Below are positions 28,096-39,814 of a stretch of DNA of 64,000 bases, piece after piece (positions within the stretch are counted from its first letter, which is position 1; every line of letters begins with the position of its first letter). The notes under the pieces were generated by a model. The model saw nothing but the letters and a program-made list of their open reading frames with translations, ran no database searches and had not been told where the DNA came from. The position numbers and the translations under genes were made by a program. Source of the stretch: Marinobacter sp. BGYM27 (GTDB taxonomy: Bacteria; Pseudomonadota; Gammaproteobacteria; Pseudomonadales; Oleiphilaceae); contig JANZNS010000002.1 in assembly GCA_025153445.1 (NCBI GenBank), positions 248,001 through 312,000 of the forward strand, read 5' to 3'.

Positions 28096-28106
28096 CCTTT
28101 TATAAT
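28078..28106 (+). promoter_or_regulatory. guaBA sigma-70 promoter
   Basis: TTTACT at 28078-28083, 17-bp spacer, perfect TATAAT at 28101-28106. About 185 bases upstream of the guaB start, implying a long leader. Confidence 0.65.
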
Positions 28107-28208
28107 AGATCGATTAAAGGAAGCGATGATAAACACGCCTTGGTTGAATCTACAATGCACAGATGGCATTGAGGCGGCCGAGGCGTTTGTTTTATCTGAA
28201 AACTTTAA

Positions 28209-29759
<1,551 letters not shown>

Positions 29760-29904
29760 CCCGTCGCGTCGGTGAATCCCGCGATGGGTTGCAAACCTTG
29801 TCTGCATGTTCCGATGCCGAGTCCGCCAGGGTTCGCTGTCGGCGCTGTTCCGGGGCCCGGGATTTATCCTGTGCCCCGTTCGCATTTTCTGAATTGAGGA
29901 ATTC

Positions 29905-31482
29905 ATGGCTCAAAATATTCACGATCACCGCATTCTGATTCTGGATTTCGGTTCCCAATACACCCAGTTAATCGCCCGTCGTATTCGGGAGATCGGTGTT
30001 TATTGTGAGGTTCGGCCATTTGATATCACCGGTGAAGAGCTGGAAGAGTTCCGGCCCAAGGGGATAGTTCTGGCTGGCGGTCCCGAATCGGTGACCGAAT
30101 TGGGCGGCCCTCGTGCGCCGGAAGGATTGTTTGAGCGTGGCATTCCGATCCTCGGTATCTGCTATGGCATGCAAACGATGGCGGAGCAGCTGGGAGGCAA
30201 GGTCGCCAGTTCTGAGAAGCGCGAGTTCGGTTACGCCCAGGTGAAGGTGCGGGCTGAAGGGCCGCTGCTGAAAGATATAACAGACCACCTGACAGAGCGC
30301 GGCGAGCCCCTGCTGGATGTGTGGATGAGTCATGGTGACAAGGTCGTCACCATGCCGGAAGGCTTCGAACTACTGGCCTCCACCGAGAGTGCACCCATTG
30401 CGGCCATGCAGGATCTTGAGCGCAACCTTTTCGGTGTTCAGTTCCATCCGGAAGTGACTCATACCCTGCAGGGGCAGCGGATTCTTGAGCACTTTGTGCT
30501 CTCAATCTGTCAGTGTGAAGCGCTCTGGACGCCGGCGCAGATTGTTGATGATGCCGTCCGCCAGATTCGCGAACAGGTGGGCTCGGAGAAGGTATTGCTG
30601 GGGCTTTCCGGTGGCGTCGATTCGTCGGTAACAGCCGCTTTGCTACACAAGGCGATCGGTGATCAGTTGACCTGTGTGTTTGTTGATAACGGCCTTCTGA
30701 GACTTCACGAGGGCGATCAGGTGATGGAGATGTTCTCCCGGAATATGGGGCTTAAAGTCATTCGCTCCGATTCCGAAGACCTTTTCCTGTCGAAGCTCAA
30801 AGGCGTCAGCGATCCGGAACAGAAGCGCAAGGTGATCGGTAACACGTTCATCGATGTATTCGATGAAGAAGGCAGCCGAATCAAGGACGTGAACTGGCTG
30901 GCTCAGGGTACGATCTATCCTGATGTCATCGAATCCGCTGCATCCAAAACCGGCAAGGCCCACGTTATCAAGTCACACCACAATGTTGGTGGCTTGCCTG
31001 ATACCATGAAGATGAAACTGGTTGAGCCGCTGCGCGAACTGTTCAAGGATGAGGTGCGTCGCATCGGTCTTGAACTGGGTCTGCCGTACGATATGCTCTA
31101 CCGCCATCCGTTCCCGGGGCCGGGGCTAGGTGTGCGTATTCTGGGTGAAGTGAAGAAGGAATATGCCGAAATCCTGCGTCGCGCTGACGCGATTTTCCTT
31201 GAAGAGCTGCATCGCGCTGACTACTACCACAAAGTCAGCCAGGCCTTCGCTGTCTTCCTGCCGGTAAAATCCGTCGGCGTGGTCGGCGATGCCCGTCGCT
31301 ACGAGTACGTGATTGCGGTGCGCGCGGTCGAGACTGTCGATTTCATGACTGCTCGCTGGGCCCGCCTGCCATATGAGCTGCTGGAAACGGTTTCGAACCG
31401 GATTATCAATGAAATTTCCGGCGTTTCACGAGTAACCTATGATATCTCCTCGAAGCCGCCCGCAACTATTGAGTGGGAATAG
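29905..31482 (+). CDS. guaA: GMP synthase (glutamine-hydrolysing)
   Basis: 525 residues. The class I glutamine amidotransferase domain has nucleophile Cys in [10 protein letters not shown] and a catalytic His/Glu in FHPEVTHT. The ATP-pyrophosphatase P-loop is [14 protein letters not shown] and the C-terminal dimerisation domain ends PPATIEWE. Makes GMP from XMP. Second gene of guaBA; strong terminator follows. Confidence 0.98.
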   Translation: MAQNIHDHRILILDFGSQYTQLIARRIREIGVYCEVRPFDITGEELEEFRPKGIVLAGGPESVTELGGPRAPEGLFERGIPILGICYGMQTMAEQLGGKVASSEKREFGYAQVKVRAEGPLLKDITDHLTERGEPLLDVWMSHGDKVVTMPEGFELLASTESAPIAAMQDLERNLFGVQFHPEVTHTLQGQRILEHFVLSICQCEALWTPAQIVDDAVRQIREQVGSEKVLLGLSGGVDSSVTAALLHKAIGDQLTCVFVDNGLLRLHEGDQVMEMFSRNMGLKVIRSDSEDLFLSKLKGVSDPEQKRKVIGNTFIDVFDEEGSRIKDVNWLAQGTIYPDVIESAASKTGKAHVIKSHHNVGGLPDTMKMKLVEPLRELFKDEVRRIGLELGLPYDMLYRHPFPGPGLGVRILGEVKKEYAEILRRADAIFLEELHRADYYHKVSQAFAVFLPVKSVGVVGDARRYEYVIAVRAVETVDFMTARWARLPYELLETVSNRIINEISGVSRVTYDISSKPPATIEWE

Positions 31483-31530
31483 GCTGAGCATCAGGCTCTG
31501 ACGTGATCCCGAGGGTTTCAACGTGATCGA

Positions 31531-31572
31531 AAGGCCCGGTTCAGCCCGTTTTGTGCTGAGCCGGGCTTTTTT
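31531..31572 (+). terminator. Terminator after guaBA
   Basis: 12-bp stem GCCCGGTTCAGC/GCTGAGCCGGGC (one G-T pair), 9-base loop, then six T. Confidence 0.9.
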
Positions 31573-31634
31573 GCAGTGCACAGGTGAAAAAGGTTCACAG
31601 CGCTTTGGCTATGATTGAGTTAGGGAGTCCGGTT

Positions 31635-32153
31635 GTGACCAGAGCGAATGATCAGCATTTAAACAATATGACCGAAGACAAACGCTGGATGGCGCGCGCG
31701 CTCTCACTCTCGACACAGGCGGCGGCTGCCGGCGAGGTGCCTGTGGGTGCCGTCGTCGTATTGGACGGCAAGGAAATCGGTACCGGGTTCAATGCGCCCA
31801 TATCCGGTTGTGACCCGACCGCTCACGCTGAAGTGAGGGCATTGCGGGACGCGGCAGCACGCATCGGAAACTATCGCCTTCCCGGCGCGACGCTATACGT
31901 CACAATCGAGCCCTGCACGATGTGCGCCGGTGCGCTCATACACAGCCGGATTTCACGGCTGGTTTATGGCGCAACTGAGCCCAAGGCCGGCGCTATTGAA
32001 TCCTCGGCCCGATTACTTGAAAGTGATGCCATGAACTGGCGTATTTCAGTGACTGCGGGCGTGTTGGCCGAGCAGTGCAGTGAGGCGATTTCGTCTTTTT
32101 TCGCGGCGCGTCGTGCCGAGATTCGTCAGCGCAAGACGGAATCGAGCCGTTAG
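31635..32153 (+). CDS. tadA: tRNA-specific adenosine(34) deaminase
   Basis: 172 residues from GTG 31635 (GGGAG eight bases upstream); ATG 31668, 11 codons on, aligns better with family N-termini and is a real alternative. Deaminates A34 to inosine in tRNA-Arg(ACG). The zinc and catalytic motifs are intact: HAEVRAL (ligand His and proton-shuttle Glu) and PCTMCAGAL (two ligand Cys). Core EVPVGAVVV matches TadA. Follows guaBA, a common location. Confidence 0.93.
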   Translation: MTRANDQHLNNMTEDKRWMARALSLSTQAAAAGEVPVGAVVVLDGKEIGTGFNAPISGCDPTAHAEVRALRDAAARIGNYRLPGATLYVTIEPCTMCAGALIHSRISRLVYGATEPKAGAIESSARLLESDAMNWRISVTAGVLAEQCSEAISSFFAARRAEIRQRKTESSR

Positions 32154-32257
32154 TTTCTGACAGGTTTTAAGCAAATAAGCAGTCGGGATGCAGTCGCCAA
32201 TGCAGCGGCTTCATCGACAGACAACCCATTCTGGTGCCTTCAGATAAAGGGAATGTT

Positions 32258-33247
32258 ATGAAAGTTCTGGTTACCGGCGGAGCCGGCTATATTGGCAGTC
32301 ATGTGGTACGTCAGCTTGGCGCAGCGGGGCATGACGTAGTGGTTTACGATAACTTGTCCACCGGCTATCGCTGGGCTGTTACCTGCGGTGAGCTCGTTGA
32401 AGGCGATCTGGCGGATGAAGCTGCACTTGATGCGGTGTTCAAAGCGCACAATTTTGAGGCAGTTTTACACTTCGCTGCGAACATTGTGGTGCCGGAATCT
32501 GTTGAAAATCCTTTGAAGTACTACAGCAACAACACCCGCAATACGCTTAATCTGCTCAAGGCAATTGATCACCATAAAGTGCCGTACATGGTCTTCTCGT
32601 CCACTGCTGCGGTCTATGGCATGCCTGAAGAAACGGTGCTGACCGAAGATATGCCGCTCGCGCCGATTAATCCTTACGGCGCATCAAAGATGATGAGCGA
32701 GCGGATGATTATGGATTTGGCGGCGTCTTCGTCGTCTCTGAACTATGTGATCCTGCGTTATTTCAACGTGGCGGGGGCAAACCCTGCAGGCTTGCTCGGT
32801 CAGGCAACGCCTGAGGCTACGCATCTTATTAAAGTGGCGTGTGAGTGTGCGACAGGCTCGCGCAGAGGAATGCAGATTTTCGGCACCGAGTTCGATACCC
32901 GTGACGGCACCTGTATACGCGATTACATTCACGTCGAGGATCTTGCCAAAGCGCATGTTATGGCACTGGACTACATGAAGAAGGAAGGCCAGTCCCAGCT
33001 TATGAACTGCGGTTACGGCAGCGGTTTCACCGTTAAGGAAGTGATTGATGTGGTGAAGCGCTTGTCTGGTGTGGATTTTCCGGTCGAAGAAGTCGGCCCG
33101 CGGGCAGGGGACCCGGTGGCATTGATGGCGGATAATTCCAAAATTACCAGGGTGCTGGGATGGCAGCCTGATTACGCCGATCTGGACACGATTGTTGGCA
33201 CAGCATTGGCTTGGGAAAAAGTGTGGACGGATCGTAAGGCACAATGA
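32258..33247 (+). CDS. galE: UDP-glucose 4-epimerase
   Basis: 329 residues from ATG 32258 (AAAGGG ribosome site). Extended SDR fold: NAD-binding GGAGYIGSH, catalytic Ser/Thr region FSSTAAVYG and YGASK with the Tyr-x3-Lys pair. Interconverts UDP-glucose and UDP-galactose for surface polysaccharide. Sits 82 bp upstream of ugd in the same direction. Confidence 0.92.
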   Translation: MKVLVTGGAGYIGSHVVRQLGAAGHDVVVYDNLSTGYRWAVTCGELVEGDLADEAALDAVFKAHNFEAVLHFAANIVVPESVENPLKYYSNNTRNTLNLLKAIDHHKVPYMVFSSTAAVYGMPEETVLTEDMPLAPINPYGASKMMSERMIMDLAASSSSLNYVILRYFNVAGANPAGLLGQATPEATHLIKVACECATGSRRGMQIFGTEFDTRDGTCIRDYIHVEDLAKAHVMALDYMKKEGQSQLMNCGYGSGFTVKEVIDVVKRLSGVDFPVEEVGPRAGDPVALMADNSKITRVLGWQPDYADLDTIVGTALAWEKVWTDRKAQ

Positions 33248-33329
33248 ACGAAAGTTTAACAAGTTTCGGTTAAATTACCGCCTTTGAATTTAACCACTCA
33301 AATTTAATTGTCTAACTCAGGACGAGCAG

Positions 33330-34679
33330 ATGAAGATCACCATTTTTGGAACCGGGTACGTAGGGTTGGTTACAGGCGCCTGTCTGGCAGATGTAGGGCA
33401 CGATGTGCTGTGCATGGATGTTGACCCTGTAAAAATCGAGAAACTGACCAGCGGTGTCATTCCGATTTATGAACCGGGGCTGGAATCCATCGTTACCCAT
33501 AACGTCGATGCCGGTCGCCTCAAGTTCACGACCGATACCGAGGTGGCGGTCAAGCACGCCGATATCCAGTTTATCGCGGTGGGCACCCCCCCTGACGAAG
33601 ATGGCTCCGCGGATTTGCAGTATGTCACGGCTGTCGCCCGCTCGATCGGCCAGTACATGGACAGCTACAAGGTTGTGATCGACAAATCGACCGTACCGGT
33701 CGGCACTGGAGACAAGGTAAAAGCGGCGGTACGTGCAGAACTGGATCGCCGTGGCCTGGAGCTGGAATTTGATGTGGCGTCCAACCCCGAGTTTCTGAAA
33801 GAAGGCGCTGCGGTAACCGACTTCATGAAGCCGGATCGTATTGTCGTGGGGACTGACAGCGATCGCGCAGCTGATATGCTGCGGGAAGTCTACTATCCGT
33901 TTAACCGGAACCACGACCGGATGATTTTTATGGATCTGCGGTCCGCCGAGCTGACCAAGTATGCGGCGAACGCGATGCTGGCTACCAAAATCAGCTTTAT
34001 GAACGAGATGGCCAACCTTTCGGAGCGACTGGGGGCTGATATCGAGGCCGTACGTCGCGGTATTGGTTCTGACCCGCGGATCGGCTACCACTTTATCTAT
34101 CCCGGCTGTGGCTACGGTGGATCCTGCTTCCCCAAAGATGTGACGGCTCTGGCGCGAACAGCGCGGGATTGCGATTACAACGCTCAGCTACTGAATGCAG
34201 TTGAAGGCGTCAACCAGGCGCAAAAGCAGGTGCTGTTCGACAAGGTCAGCCATTATTTCCAGGGCGACGTAGCGGGCAAGACCATTGCGATCTGGGGCCT
34301 GGCATTCAAGCCGAATACCGACGATATGCGTGAAGCCTCCGCGCGGACGCTGATGGAAGCGCTATGGAAAGCCGGCGCCAAGGTGCAGGCCTTTGATCCT
34401 GAAGCGATGAACGAAACCCAGAGGATCTACGGCGATGAGCCCGGACTTCAGTTGTGCGGCACCAAAGAGCAGGCACTCAAAGGTGCGGATGCGCTGGTGA
34501 TCTGCACCGAGTGGAAAGAGTTCCGCTCGCCGGACTTCGGCATGATTGCGCAGTCGCTGAATTATCCCGTCATATTTGATGGGCGTAACCTCTATACCTC
34601 TGAAATGCTGGAGCGCCACAAGCTGACCTATTACGCCATTGGTCGTGGTCAGAATCAGTTTTCTGCTGTTGGGAGCTGA
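33330..34679 (+). CDS. ugd: UDP-glucose 6-dehydrogenase
   Basis: 449 residues. Rossmann motif [14 protein letters not shown] at the N-terminus, catalytic Cys in [12 protein letters not shown], and the C-terminal UDP-binding domain with [15 protein letters not shown]. Oxidises UDP-glucose to UDP-glucuronate. With galE beside it and a UDP-glucuronate 4-epimerase-type gene at 55.5 kb, the cell can make UDP-Glc, UDP-Gal, UDP-GlcA and probably UDP-GalA. Confidence 0.96.
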   Translation: MKITIFGTGYVGLVTGACLADVGHDVLCMDVDPVKIEKLTSGVIPIYEPGLESIVTHNVDAGRLKFTTDTEVAVKHADIQFIAVGTPPDEDGSADLQYVTAVARSIGQYMDSYKVVIDKSTVPVGTGDKVKAAVRAELDRRGLELEFDVASNPEFLKEGAAVTDFMKPDRIVVGTDSDRAADMLREVYYPFNRNHDRMIFMDLRSAELTKYAANAMLATKISFMNEMANLSERLGADIEAVRRGIGSDPRIGYHFIYPGCGYGGSCFPKDVTALARTARDCDYNAQLLNAVEGVNQAQKQVLFDKVSHYFQGDVAGKTIAIWGLAFKPNTDDMREASARTLMEALWKAGAKVQAFDPEAMNETQRIYGDEPGLQLCGTKEQALKGADALVICTEWKEFRSPDFGMIAQSLNYPVIFDGRNLYTSEMLERHKLTYYAIGRGQNQFSAVGS

Positions 34680-34684
34680 TTGAA

Positions 34685-35122
34685 ATGGCCGGGGAAGGGT
34701 TCGCGTTACATCATAAGCTGGCAGACGACACGCTTCTGTTAGCATCCAGTGAGCTTAGCGAACTGCGGTTGATGAACGATGCGCACTATCCCTGGCTTTT
34801 GCTGGTGCCGCGACGCGCGGGAGTGCGGGAGATATATGAGCTATCTCCCGCTGACCAGCAGGGCCTGTTGCACGAATCCAGCGCTATAGGCGAGGCGCTG
34901 ATGATGGCATTCTCCGGACAAAAGCTTAATGTGGCGGCTCTGGGTAATATGGTGCCGCAACTACACCTGCACCATGTTGTACGTTTTGAAGGCGATGCGG
35001 CCTGGCCCAGACCGGTCTGGGGCGTGGTACCGGCAGAGCCGTATTCAGAGTCGGCTCTGGCAAGCATGAAAGAGAGGCTGGTGCCGGTGGTGTCAGCGTA
35101 TCAATCGGCTTTGCTGGATTAA
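34685..35122 (+). CDS. HIT domain protein
   Basis: 145 residues, histidine-triad superfamily nucleotide hydrolase or transferase. The triad motif reads QLHLHHV: the first His of HxHxH is Gln, while the middle (nucleophile) and last His are kept. The following AWPRPVWG block is typical of a pseudomonad subfamily. Five bases after ugd, so cotranscribed. Substrate unknown. Confidence 0.85.
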   Translation: MAGEGFALHHKLADDTLLLASSELSELRLMNDAHYPWLLLVPRRAGVREIYELSPADQQGLLHESSAIGEALMMAFSGQKLNVAALGNMVPQLHLHHVVRFEGDAAWPRPVWGVVPAEPYSESALASMKERLVPVVSAYQSALLD

Positions 35123-35135
35123 TCCGCGTTATCGT

Positions 35136-35765
35136 TTATTCGGTTTTTTTATGGGAAGCGGCTGCCATTGCCTGCGACCCAGCCAGTACCATTCGCAACT
35201 CGGCTTTGAGTCGTTCCTTGAGTTCTTCTTTTTCCCGGGGTGTCGCGTCCAGCGCCTCCGCTCCCTGATTAAAGACCAGCGTCACCATCGCTTCTGCAAC
35301 CAGTCGACCGCTGGATAGCGGCTTTTTCTGCTCTTCGGCGAACCGCCGCAGATCGTCGGCGAGTTCGGTCGCAAAATGATCGATTTCCGCCTGTATCGCG
35401 GTACGAAAGGTTTTGGATACGCCCGTTTTTTCCCGCAGCATCAGCCGAAACAGATTGGCGTTGTTGCTCAGGTATTCCATGAAGGTGTCGACTGATGTGC
35501 TGATAACGCCGCCATCGCGGGCAATTCGCTTGCGGGCCTGGCGCATCAGCTGGCGGAGCGCGACGCCACCTTCGTCAACCAGCGCCAGCCCCAGTTCATC
35601 AAGATCAGAGAAATGCCGATAAAACGACGTGGGGGCAATGCCGGCCTCCCGGGCGACTTCGCGCAAGCTCAAACTGCCGAAGCCGCGATCAGCGCTGAGC
35701 TGTCGCAGGGCGGCATCCATCAGGGAGCGGCGTGTTTTTAATTTTTGTTCTGCGCGAGTGGGCAC
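35136..35765 (-). CDS. fabR: TetR-family repressor of unsaturated fatty-acid synthesis FabR
   Basis: 209 residues from GTG 35765, chosen because GGAG lies 7 bases upstream and [19 protein letters not shown] aligns with FabR. The HTH is [30 protein letters not shown]; then [18 protein letters not shown] and [10 protein letters not shown], all close to E. coli FabR. Senses unsaturated/saturated acyl-CoA or acyl-ACP ratio and represses fabA/fabB in homologs. No desaturase gene adjoins it here. Convergent with the HIT gene. Confidence 0.9.
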   Translation of the reverse strand: MPTRAEQKLKTRRSLMDAALRQLSADRGFGSLSLREVAREAGIAPTSFYRHFSDLDELGLALVDEGGVALRQLMRQARKRIARDGGVISTSVDTFMEYLSNNANLFRLMLREKTGVSKTFRTAIQAEIDHFATELADDLRRFAEEQKKPLSSGRLVAEAMVTLVFNQGAEALDATPREKEELKERLKAELRMVLAGSQAMAAASHKKTE

Positions 35766-36091
35766 TTTTATCTCCAGCAACGAGGATACGGCGAGCACAT
35801 GTTACCGTCAGTGGGCGGGGGCGTCATCCTTCAGCTGATAGCGGTTTGCCGGATTCATTTTGCCTGCGTGCAAAAAAACACAAAGGATTAAGAGAAATGC
35901 ACAGTTGTGCTGCCTGATTTTGGCGCGGGTTATGTTTATAATGTGCCGCTTTTAACGGATGCGGTTCCGGTTCTTCGGGCCTGGCAGTATTCCGATGATG
36001 TGATCAGTGCTCCAGAACAGGCGGCAGGGTGATTTCCCGAGCCTGTGCGAGTGAGCTTGCTGGTATTGGTTATATTATGGGGAGTTTGGTC
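35766..36091. other. Divergent intergenic region between fabR and fmdB
   Basis: 326 bp without a gene. A perfect TATAAT at 35937-35942 could be the -10 of fmdB-aspS (no clear -35), leaving a leader of about 140 bases. No FabR-type palindrome recognised. Confidence 0.5.
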
Positions 36092-36355
36092 ATGCCAATT
36101 TATGAATACGTCTGTGACGCGTGCGGTTTTGAGAAAGACGTGATCCACAAGATGAGCGATCCTGCGCTGAAACACTGTCCGTCCTGCGAGACCGACAAGT
36201 TCCGTAAGCGTATTTCGGCCGGCGGGTTTCGGCTGTCAGGTACGGGTTGGTATGAAACCGATTTTAAAACCGGCGCAAAAAAGAATCTCGCTGACAGTGG
36301 CAACGCCGCTTCGGCAAACAGTACAACGGGAAAAGCTGGGCCGACTGCCGGCTGA
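36092..36355 (+). CDS. FmdB-type zinc-ribbon protein
   Basis: 87 residues from ATG 36092 (GGGGAG ribosome site). N-terminal zinc ribbon with two CxxC knuckles: YVCDACGF and KHCPSCETDK; then the GFRLSGTGWYETDFKT block and a low-complexity tail. Regulatory or metal-binding role is presumed in the family. Immediately upstream of aspS, the usual gammaproteobacterial neighbour. Confidence 0.9.
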   Translation: MPIYEYVCDACGFEKDVIHKMSDPALKHCPSCETDKFRKRISAGGFRLSGTGWYETDFKTGAKKNLADSGNAASANSTTGKAGPTAG

Positions 36356-36395
36356 GCTCACACCAACAAACGCACACTGATTAACGGGAAAGGGT

Positions 36396-38201
36396 ATGCG
36401 CAGTCACTATTGCGGTGGAATCAACGAATCACACATCGATCAGGACGTCACCCTCTGCGGCTGGGTCCATCGTCGCCGTGACCACGGCGGGGTTATCTTT
36501 CTGGACCTGCGTGATCGTGATGGCATGTCCCAGATTGTGGTGGATCCGGATACAGAAGACAGCTTCGCGCTTGCAGAAAAAGTGCGTAGCGAGTTTGTTC
36601 TCCAGATCAAAGGGCGCGTCCGTCGTCGTCCGGCTGGCACCGAAAACGCCAACATGCCGACAGGCCAGGTTGAAGTCCTGTGTAAGTCGCTGACCATCCT
36701 CAATGCAGCGGCAACTCCGCCGTTCCCGCTGGATGAGCACTCAGATGTGGGCGAAGACGTGCGACTCCGTTATCGCTACATTGACCTGCGTCGTCCAGAG
36801 ATGCTGAATCGTTTGCGTTTCCGCTCGAAAGTGACGAGTTATATCCGTAACTTCCTCGACCGCCATGATTTCATGGACGTTGAAACGCCGATCCTCACCC
36901 GTGCGACACCGGAAGGTGCACGGGATTATCTGGTGCCAAGCCGGACCCAGGAAGGCTCTTTCTTCGCATTGCCGCAGTCGCCACAACTGTTCAAGCAGCT
37001 GTTGATGGTGTCCGGTGTTGATCGTTACTACCAGATTGCCAAGTGTTTCCGGGACGAGGATCTGCGTGCGGATCGCCAGCCTGAATTCACCCAGATTGAT
37101 ATTGAGTCTTCATTTATTGATGAAGAGGGCCTGATGGGCATTACCGAAAGCATGATCCGCGAACTGTTCGCCGATCAGCTTGACGTAAAACTACCGGAAT
37201 TCCCGCGTATGCCTTACTCCGAGGCGATGCAGCGTTACGGCAGTGACAAGCCGGATCTGCGTATTCCTCTGGAACTGATTGACGTTGCTGATCTTGTTGA
37301 ATCCGTCGATTTCAAGGTGTTCTCGGGCCCAGCGAAGGATCCAAAAGGTCGCGTCGCCGCATTGCGTGTGCCCAAGGGTGGTGAGCTGAGCCGCAAGCAG
37401 ATTGATGAGTACACCAAGTTTGTTGGTATCTACGGTGCCAAGGGGCTGGCTTACATCAAAGTGAACGATCTGTCTCAGGGTGTCGCCGGTCTGCAGTCGC
37501 CGATCGTCAAGTTCCTCGGCGACGATATTGCGCTGGCGATGATGGAGCGCGTTGGAGCTGAAGATGGCGATATCGTGTTCTTTGGTGCCGACAAGACAAC
37601 TGTTGTAAATGAGGCTTTGGGAGCGCTGCGAGTCAAGCTCGGCCACGATCTGGATATGCTGACTTGTGAATGGTCACCGCTTTGGGTTGTCGACTTCCCG
37701 ATGTTCGAAGAAGACAGCAGCGGCAATCTGACCGCTATTCACCATCCGTTCACTGCGCCATCCTGCTCGCCGGAAGAGTTGGCAGCAAACCCGGCAACGG
37801 CACTTTCCCGTGCTTACGATATGGTGTTGAACGGTACCGAGTTGGGTGGTGGTTCGATTCGTATTCATAACGAAGATATGCAGCAGGCGGTTTTCCGAAT
37901 TCTGGGTATCGATGAAACTGAAGCGCGCGCCAAATTTGGCTTCCTGCTGGACGCACTCAAGTTTGGTTGCCCGCCACATGGTGGTCTGGCATTCGGTCTT
38001 GATCGGTTGATCATGCTGATGACCGGCGCCACGTCGATTCGTGACGTGATTGCATTCCCCAAAACACAGAGCGCGACCTGTCTGCTGACTCAGGCCCCAG
38101 GCCAGGTGGACGAGCGTCAGTTGAAGGATTTGCATATTCGCTTGCGCAAGGCGCCTGCGGTGAAGGGCGCAAATCCGGAAGCGGAGAAAAAGGAAGACTG
38201 A
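36396..38201 (+). CDS. aspS: Aspartyl-tRNA synthetase
   Basis: 601 residues, class IIb. Begins MRSHYCGG; N-terminal OB-fold anticodon-binding domain with [19 protein letters not shown], then the catalytic core with motif 2 [18 protein letters not shown] and motif 3 GLAFGLDRL, and the bacterial GAD insertion around 290-430. MRSHYCG and the length fit AspRS; discriminating versus non-discriminating specificity cannot be settled by eye. A long hairpin terminator follows. Confidence 0.97.
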   Translation: MRSHYCGGINESHIDQDVTLCGWVHRRRDHGGVIFLDLRDRDGMSQIVVDPDTEDSFALAEKVRSEFVLQIKGRVRRRPAGTENANMPTGQVEVLCKSLTILNAAATPPFPLDEHSDVGEDVRLRYRYIDLRRPEMLNRLRFRSKVTSYIRNFLDRHDFMDVETPILTRATPEGARDYLVPSRTQEGSFFALPQSPQLFKQLLMVSGVDRYYQIAKCFRDEDLRADRQPEFTQIDIESSFIDEEGLMGITESMIRELFADQLDVKLPEFPRMPYSEAMQRYGSDKPDLRIPLELIDVADLVESVDFKVFSGPAKDPKGRVAALRVPKGGELSRKQIDEYTKFVGIYGAKGLAYIKVNDLSQGVAGLQSPIVKFLGDDIALAMMERVGAEDGDIVFFGADKTTVVNEALGALRVKLGHDLDMLTCEWSPLWVVDFPMFEEDSSGNLTAIHHPFTAPSCSPEELAANPATALSRAYDMVLNGTELGGGSIRIHNEDMQQAVFRILGIDETEARAKFGFLLDALKFGCPPHGGLAFGLDRLIMLMTGATSIRDVIAFPKTQSATCLLTQAPGQVDERQLKDLHIRLRKAPAVKGANPEAEKKED

Positions 38202-38233
38202 TTTTTAATCAGAGATTCCTTAGGTCGCAGTAT

Positions 38234-38276
38234 CCATTCCCGTCAGTGCCTATGGCCTGACGGGAATGGTCGTTTT
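38234..38276 (+). terminator. Terminator after aspS
   Basis: Perfect 13-bp stem CCATTCCCGTCAG/CTGACGGGAATGG extended by an inner GCC/GGC, then TCGTTTT. It ends 17 bases before the yebC-like small ORF. Confidence 0.75.
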
Positions 38277-38292
38277 GAGGGTGGAAAAAGTC

Positions 38293-38406
38293 ATGGCAGA
38301 TCAAAGTGAGCGGGCCAATACAAGATATCGCAACGGCCTTTCCAGCGTGCGCTGGATAGCGAGTTGGTGCACTATGGCAGGCTTGTTCCACAAAGGGTTG
38401 CGCTAG
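38293..38406 (+). pseudogene. yebC: 37-codon ORF, probable 5' relic of yebC, coupled to ruvC
   Basis: ATG 38293 with a GAGGG/GGAAAAAG ribosome site opens [15 protein letters not shown], then 22 unrelated residues to a TAG at 38404-38406. The first 13 residues match the highly conserved YebC N-terminus (MAGHSKWANTRHR in E. coli) at 8 positions. yebC normally sits exactly here, before ruvC. The rest of the ~240-residue protein is missing. The stop overlaps the ruvC GTG by one base (TAGTG), so the fragment may persist as a leader that couples translation to ruvC. An unrelated leader peptide is the alternative. Confidence 0.6.
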
Positions 38407-38924
38407 TGCCTATTATTCTGGGCGTTGATCCGGGATCACGTATTACCGGCTACGGTGTGATCCGGAGCGATGGCCGTCTTACCGAGTATGTCGACAGTGG
38501 TTGCATTCGCATGGGCGAAAAGCCAATGGCGGAGCGTCTGCAGATCATCTACCAGAGTCTCGTAACCCTGATTGAGCAATTCCGGCCGGAGGAATTTGCA
38601 ATCGAACAGGTCTTTATGGCCCGCAACCCGGATTCGGCGCTCAAGCTGGGGCAGGCGAGAGGTGTGGCGATAGTCGCAGCAGCCAACAGCAGCCTGCCGG
38701 TGCATGAATACTCGGCCCGACAGGTCAAACAGGCGGTGGTTGGCACAGGCGGCGCTGACAAGGTACAGGTTCAGCATATGGTGCAAAGCATCCTCTCATT
38801 AAGTCGAAAGCCCCAGGCTGATGCTGCCGACGCACTCGCGATTGCCTTGTGTCACGCCACCATGAGCCAGAGTATCGCGCGTATTGCCTCCGGCAGTCGC
38901 ATGCGGGGCGGCCGTCTGCGCTGA
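38406..38924 (+). CDS. ruvC: Holliday-junction resolvase RuvC
   Basis: 172 residues from GTG 38406 ([17 protein letters not shown]). Nuclease acidic residues: Asp in GVDPGS, Glu in FAIEQVF, and Asp pair in [12 protein letters not shown]. Cleaves Holliday junctions symmetrically after RuvAB branch migration. The start overlaps the yebC-like ORF stop (TAGTG), suggesting translational coupling. Followed by ruvA after 73 bp. No SOS box was seen upstream. Confidence 0.95.
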   Translation: MPIILGVDPGSRITGYGVIRSDGRLTEYVDSGCIRMGEKPMAERLQIIYQSLVTLIEQFRPEEFAIEQVFMARNPDSALKLGQARGVAIVAAANSSLPVHEYSARQVKQAVVGTGGADKVQVQHMVQSILSLSRKPQADAADALAIALCHATMSQSIARIASGSRMRGGRLR

Positions 38925-38997
38925 CTAGCAGGGGCGAAATTAACAATAACGCAATGCTGCTGAGCGGCATTGTCATAACCTTTTGGGAGTCGTGGTT

Positions 38998-39624
38998 TTG
39001 ATAGGGCAGATACGGGGTCGTCTCATTGAAAAGCAGCCAGGCCATGTTGTCGTTGACTGCAATGGATTGGGTTACGAAATCGACATTCCCTACACTACCT
39101 TCTTCAACCTGCCTGACGCCGGCCAGGAAACGCTCCTGTATACCCATTTTTCAGTGCGTGAAGATGCCCAGAGCCTGTTTGGTTTTTCGGCGAGGCTCGA
39201 GCGCGACCTGTTTCGTTTGCTGATAAAGGTAAACGGTGTCGGTCCCAAGCTGGCGCTGGCTATTTTGTCCGCTCTGGATACCCAGCAATTTGTGCGCTGC
39301 GTCGATAATCGTGACGTGAATGCGCTCGTCAAAGTGCCCGGAGTAGGTAAAAAGACGGCTGAAAGGCTGCTGATTGAAATGGGGGACCGGCTTGGTCAGC
39401 TTGAGGGAATGCCGTCAATCGATGGGGGCGCTCAGAGTCATGTTACGACACCCGGTTCGGTTCCACCGGGGCATGATCCGCTTGACGAAGCGGAGGCGGC
39501 GCTGATTGCTCTCGGATACAAGCCCCAAGAGGCGGCCAAGGCGGTTTCCCGTGTCGCTAAAGACGGCATGAGCTCCACTGAAATTATCAGGCTTGCATTG
39601 AAAAGCATGATCCCCGCCGGTTGA
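38998..39624 (+). CDS. ruvA: Holliday-junction DNA helicase subunit RuvA
   Basis: 208 residues from TTG 38998 (GGGAG eight bases upstream), giving MIGQIRGRLIEKQ as in homologs. Domain I OB-fold; two HhH motifs in domain II (LIKVNGVGPKLALAIL and LVKVPGVGKKTAERL) bind junction DNA; acidic pin region present; C-terminal domain III (DEAEAALIALGYKPQEA) contacts RuvB. Complete. Confidence 0.95.
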   Translation: MIGQIRGRLIEKQPGHVVVDCNGLGYEIDIPYTTFFNLPDAGQETLLYTHFSVREDAQSLFGFSARLERDLFRLLIKVNGVGPKLALAILSALDTQQFVRCVDNRDVNALVKVPGVGKKTAERLLIEMGDRLGQLEGMPSIDGGAQSHVTTPGSVPPGHDPLDEAEAALIALGYKPQEAAKAVSRVAKDGMSSTEIIRLALKSMIPAG

Positions 39625-39814
39625 TCTTCACCGCCTAAGCCCATGTCCCAAAAGGGCGGGTTTGAACCTGCCTATCATTAATGTCTTAATGGAATCTGTC
39701 CAGAGCGTAACGTGACAGTGGGCATTGCGTTTGTAAAATGAACGTCAATTGAGTCCGAACGCGTCGCAACGGAGTACAGATTGATAAACAACAGGATCTC
39801 CGCGAACCCATATC

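Noticed and set aside
38925-39814. LexA box for ruvA/ruvB
   Set aside because: No CTGT-N8-ACAG seen; a CTGT...ACAG near 39700 has a 15-bp spacing.
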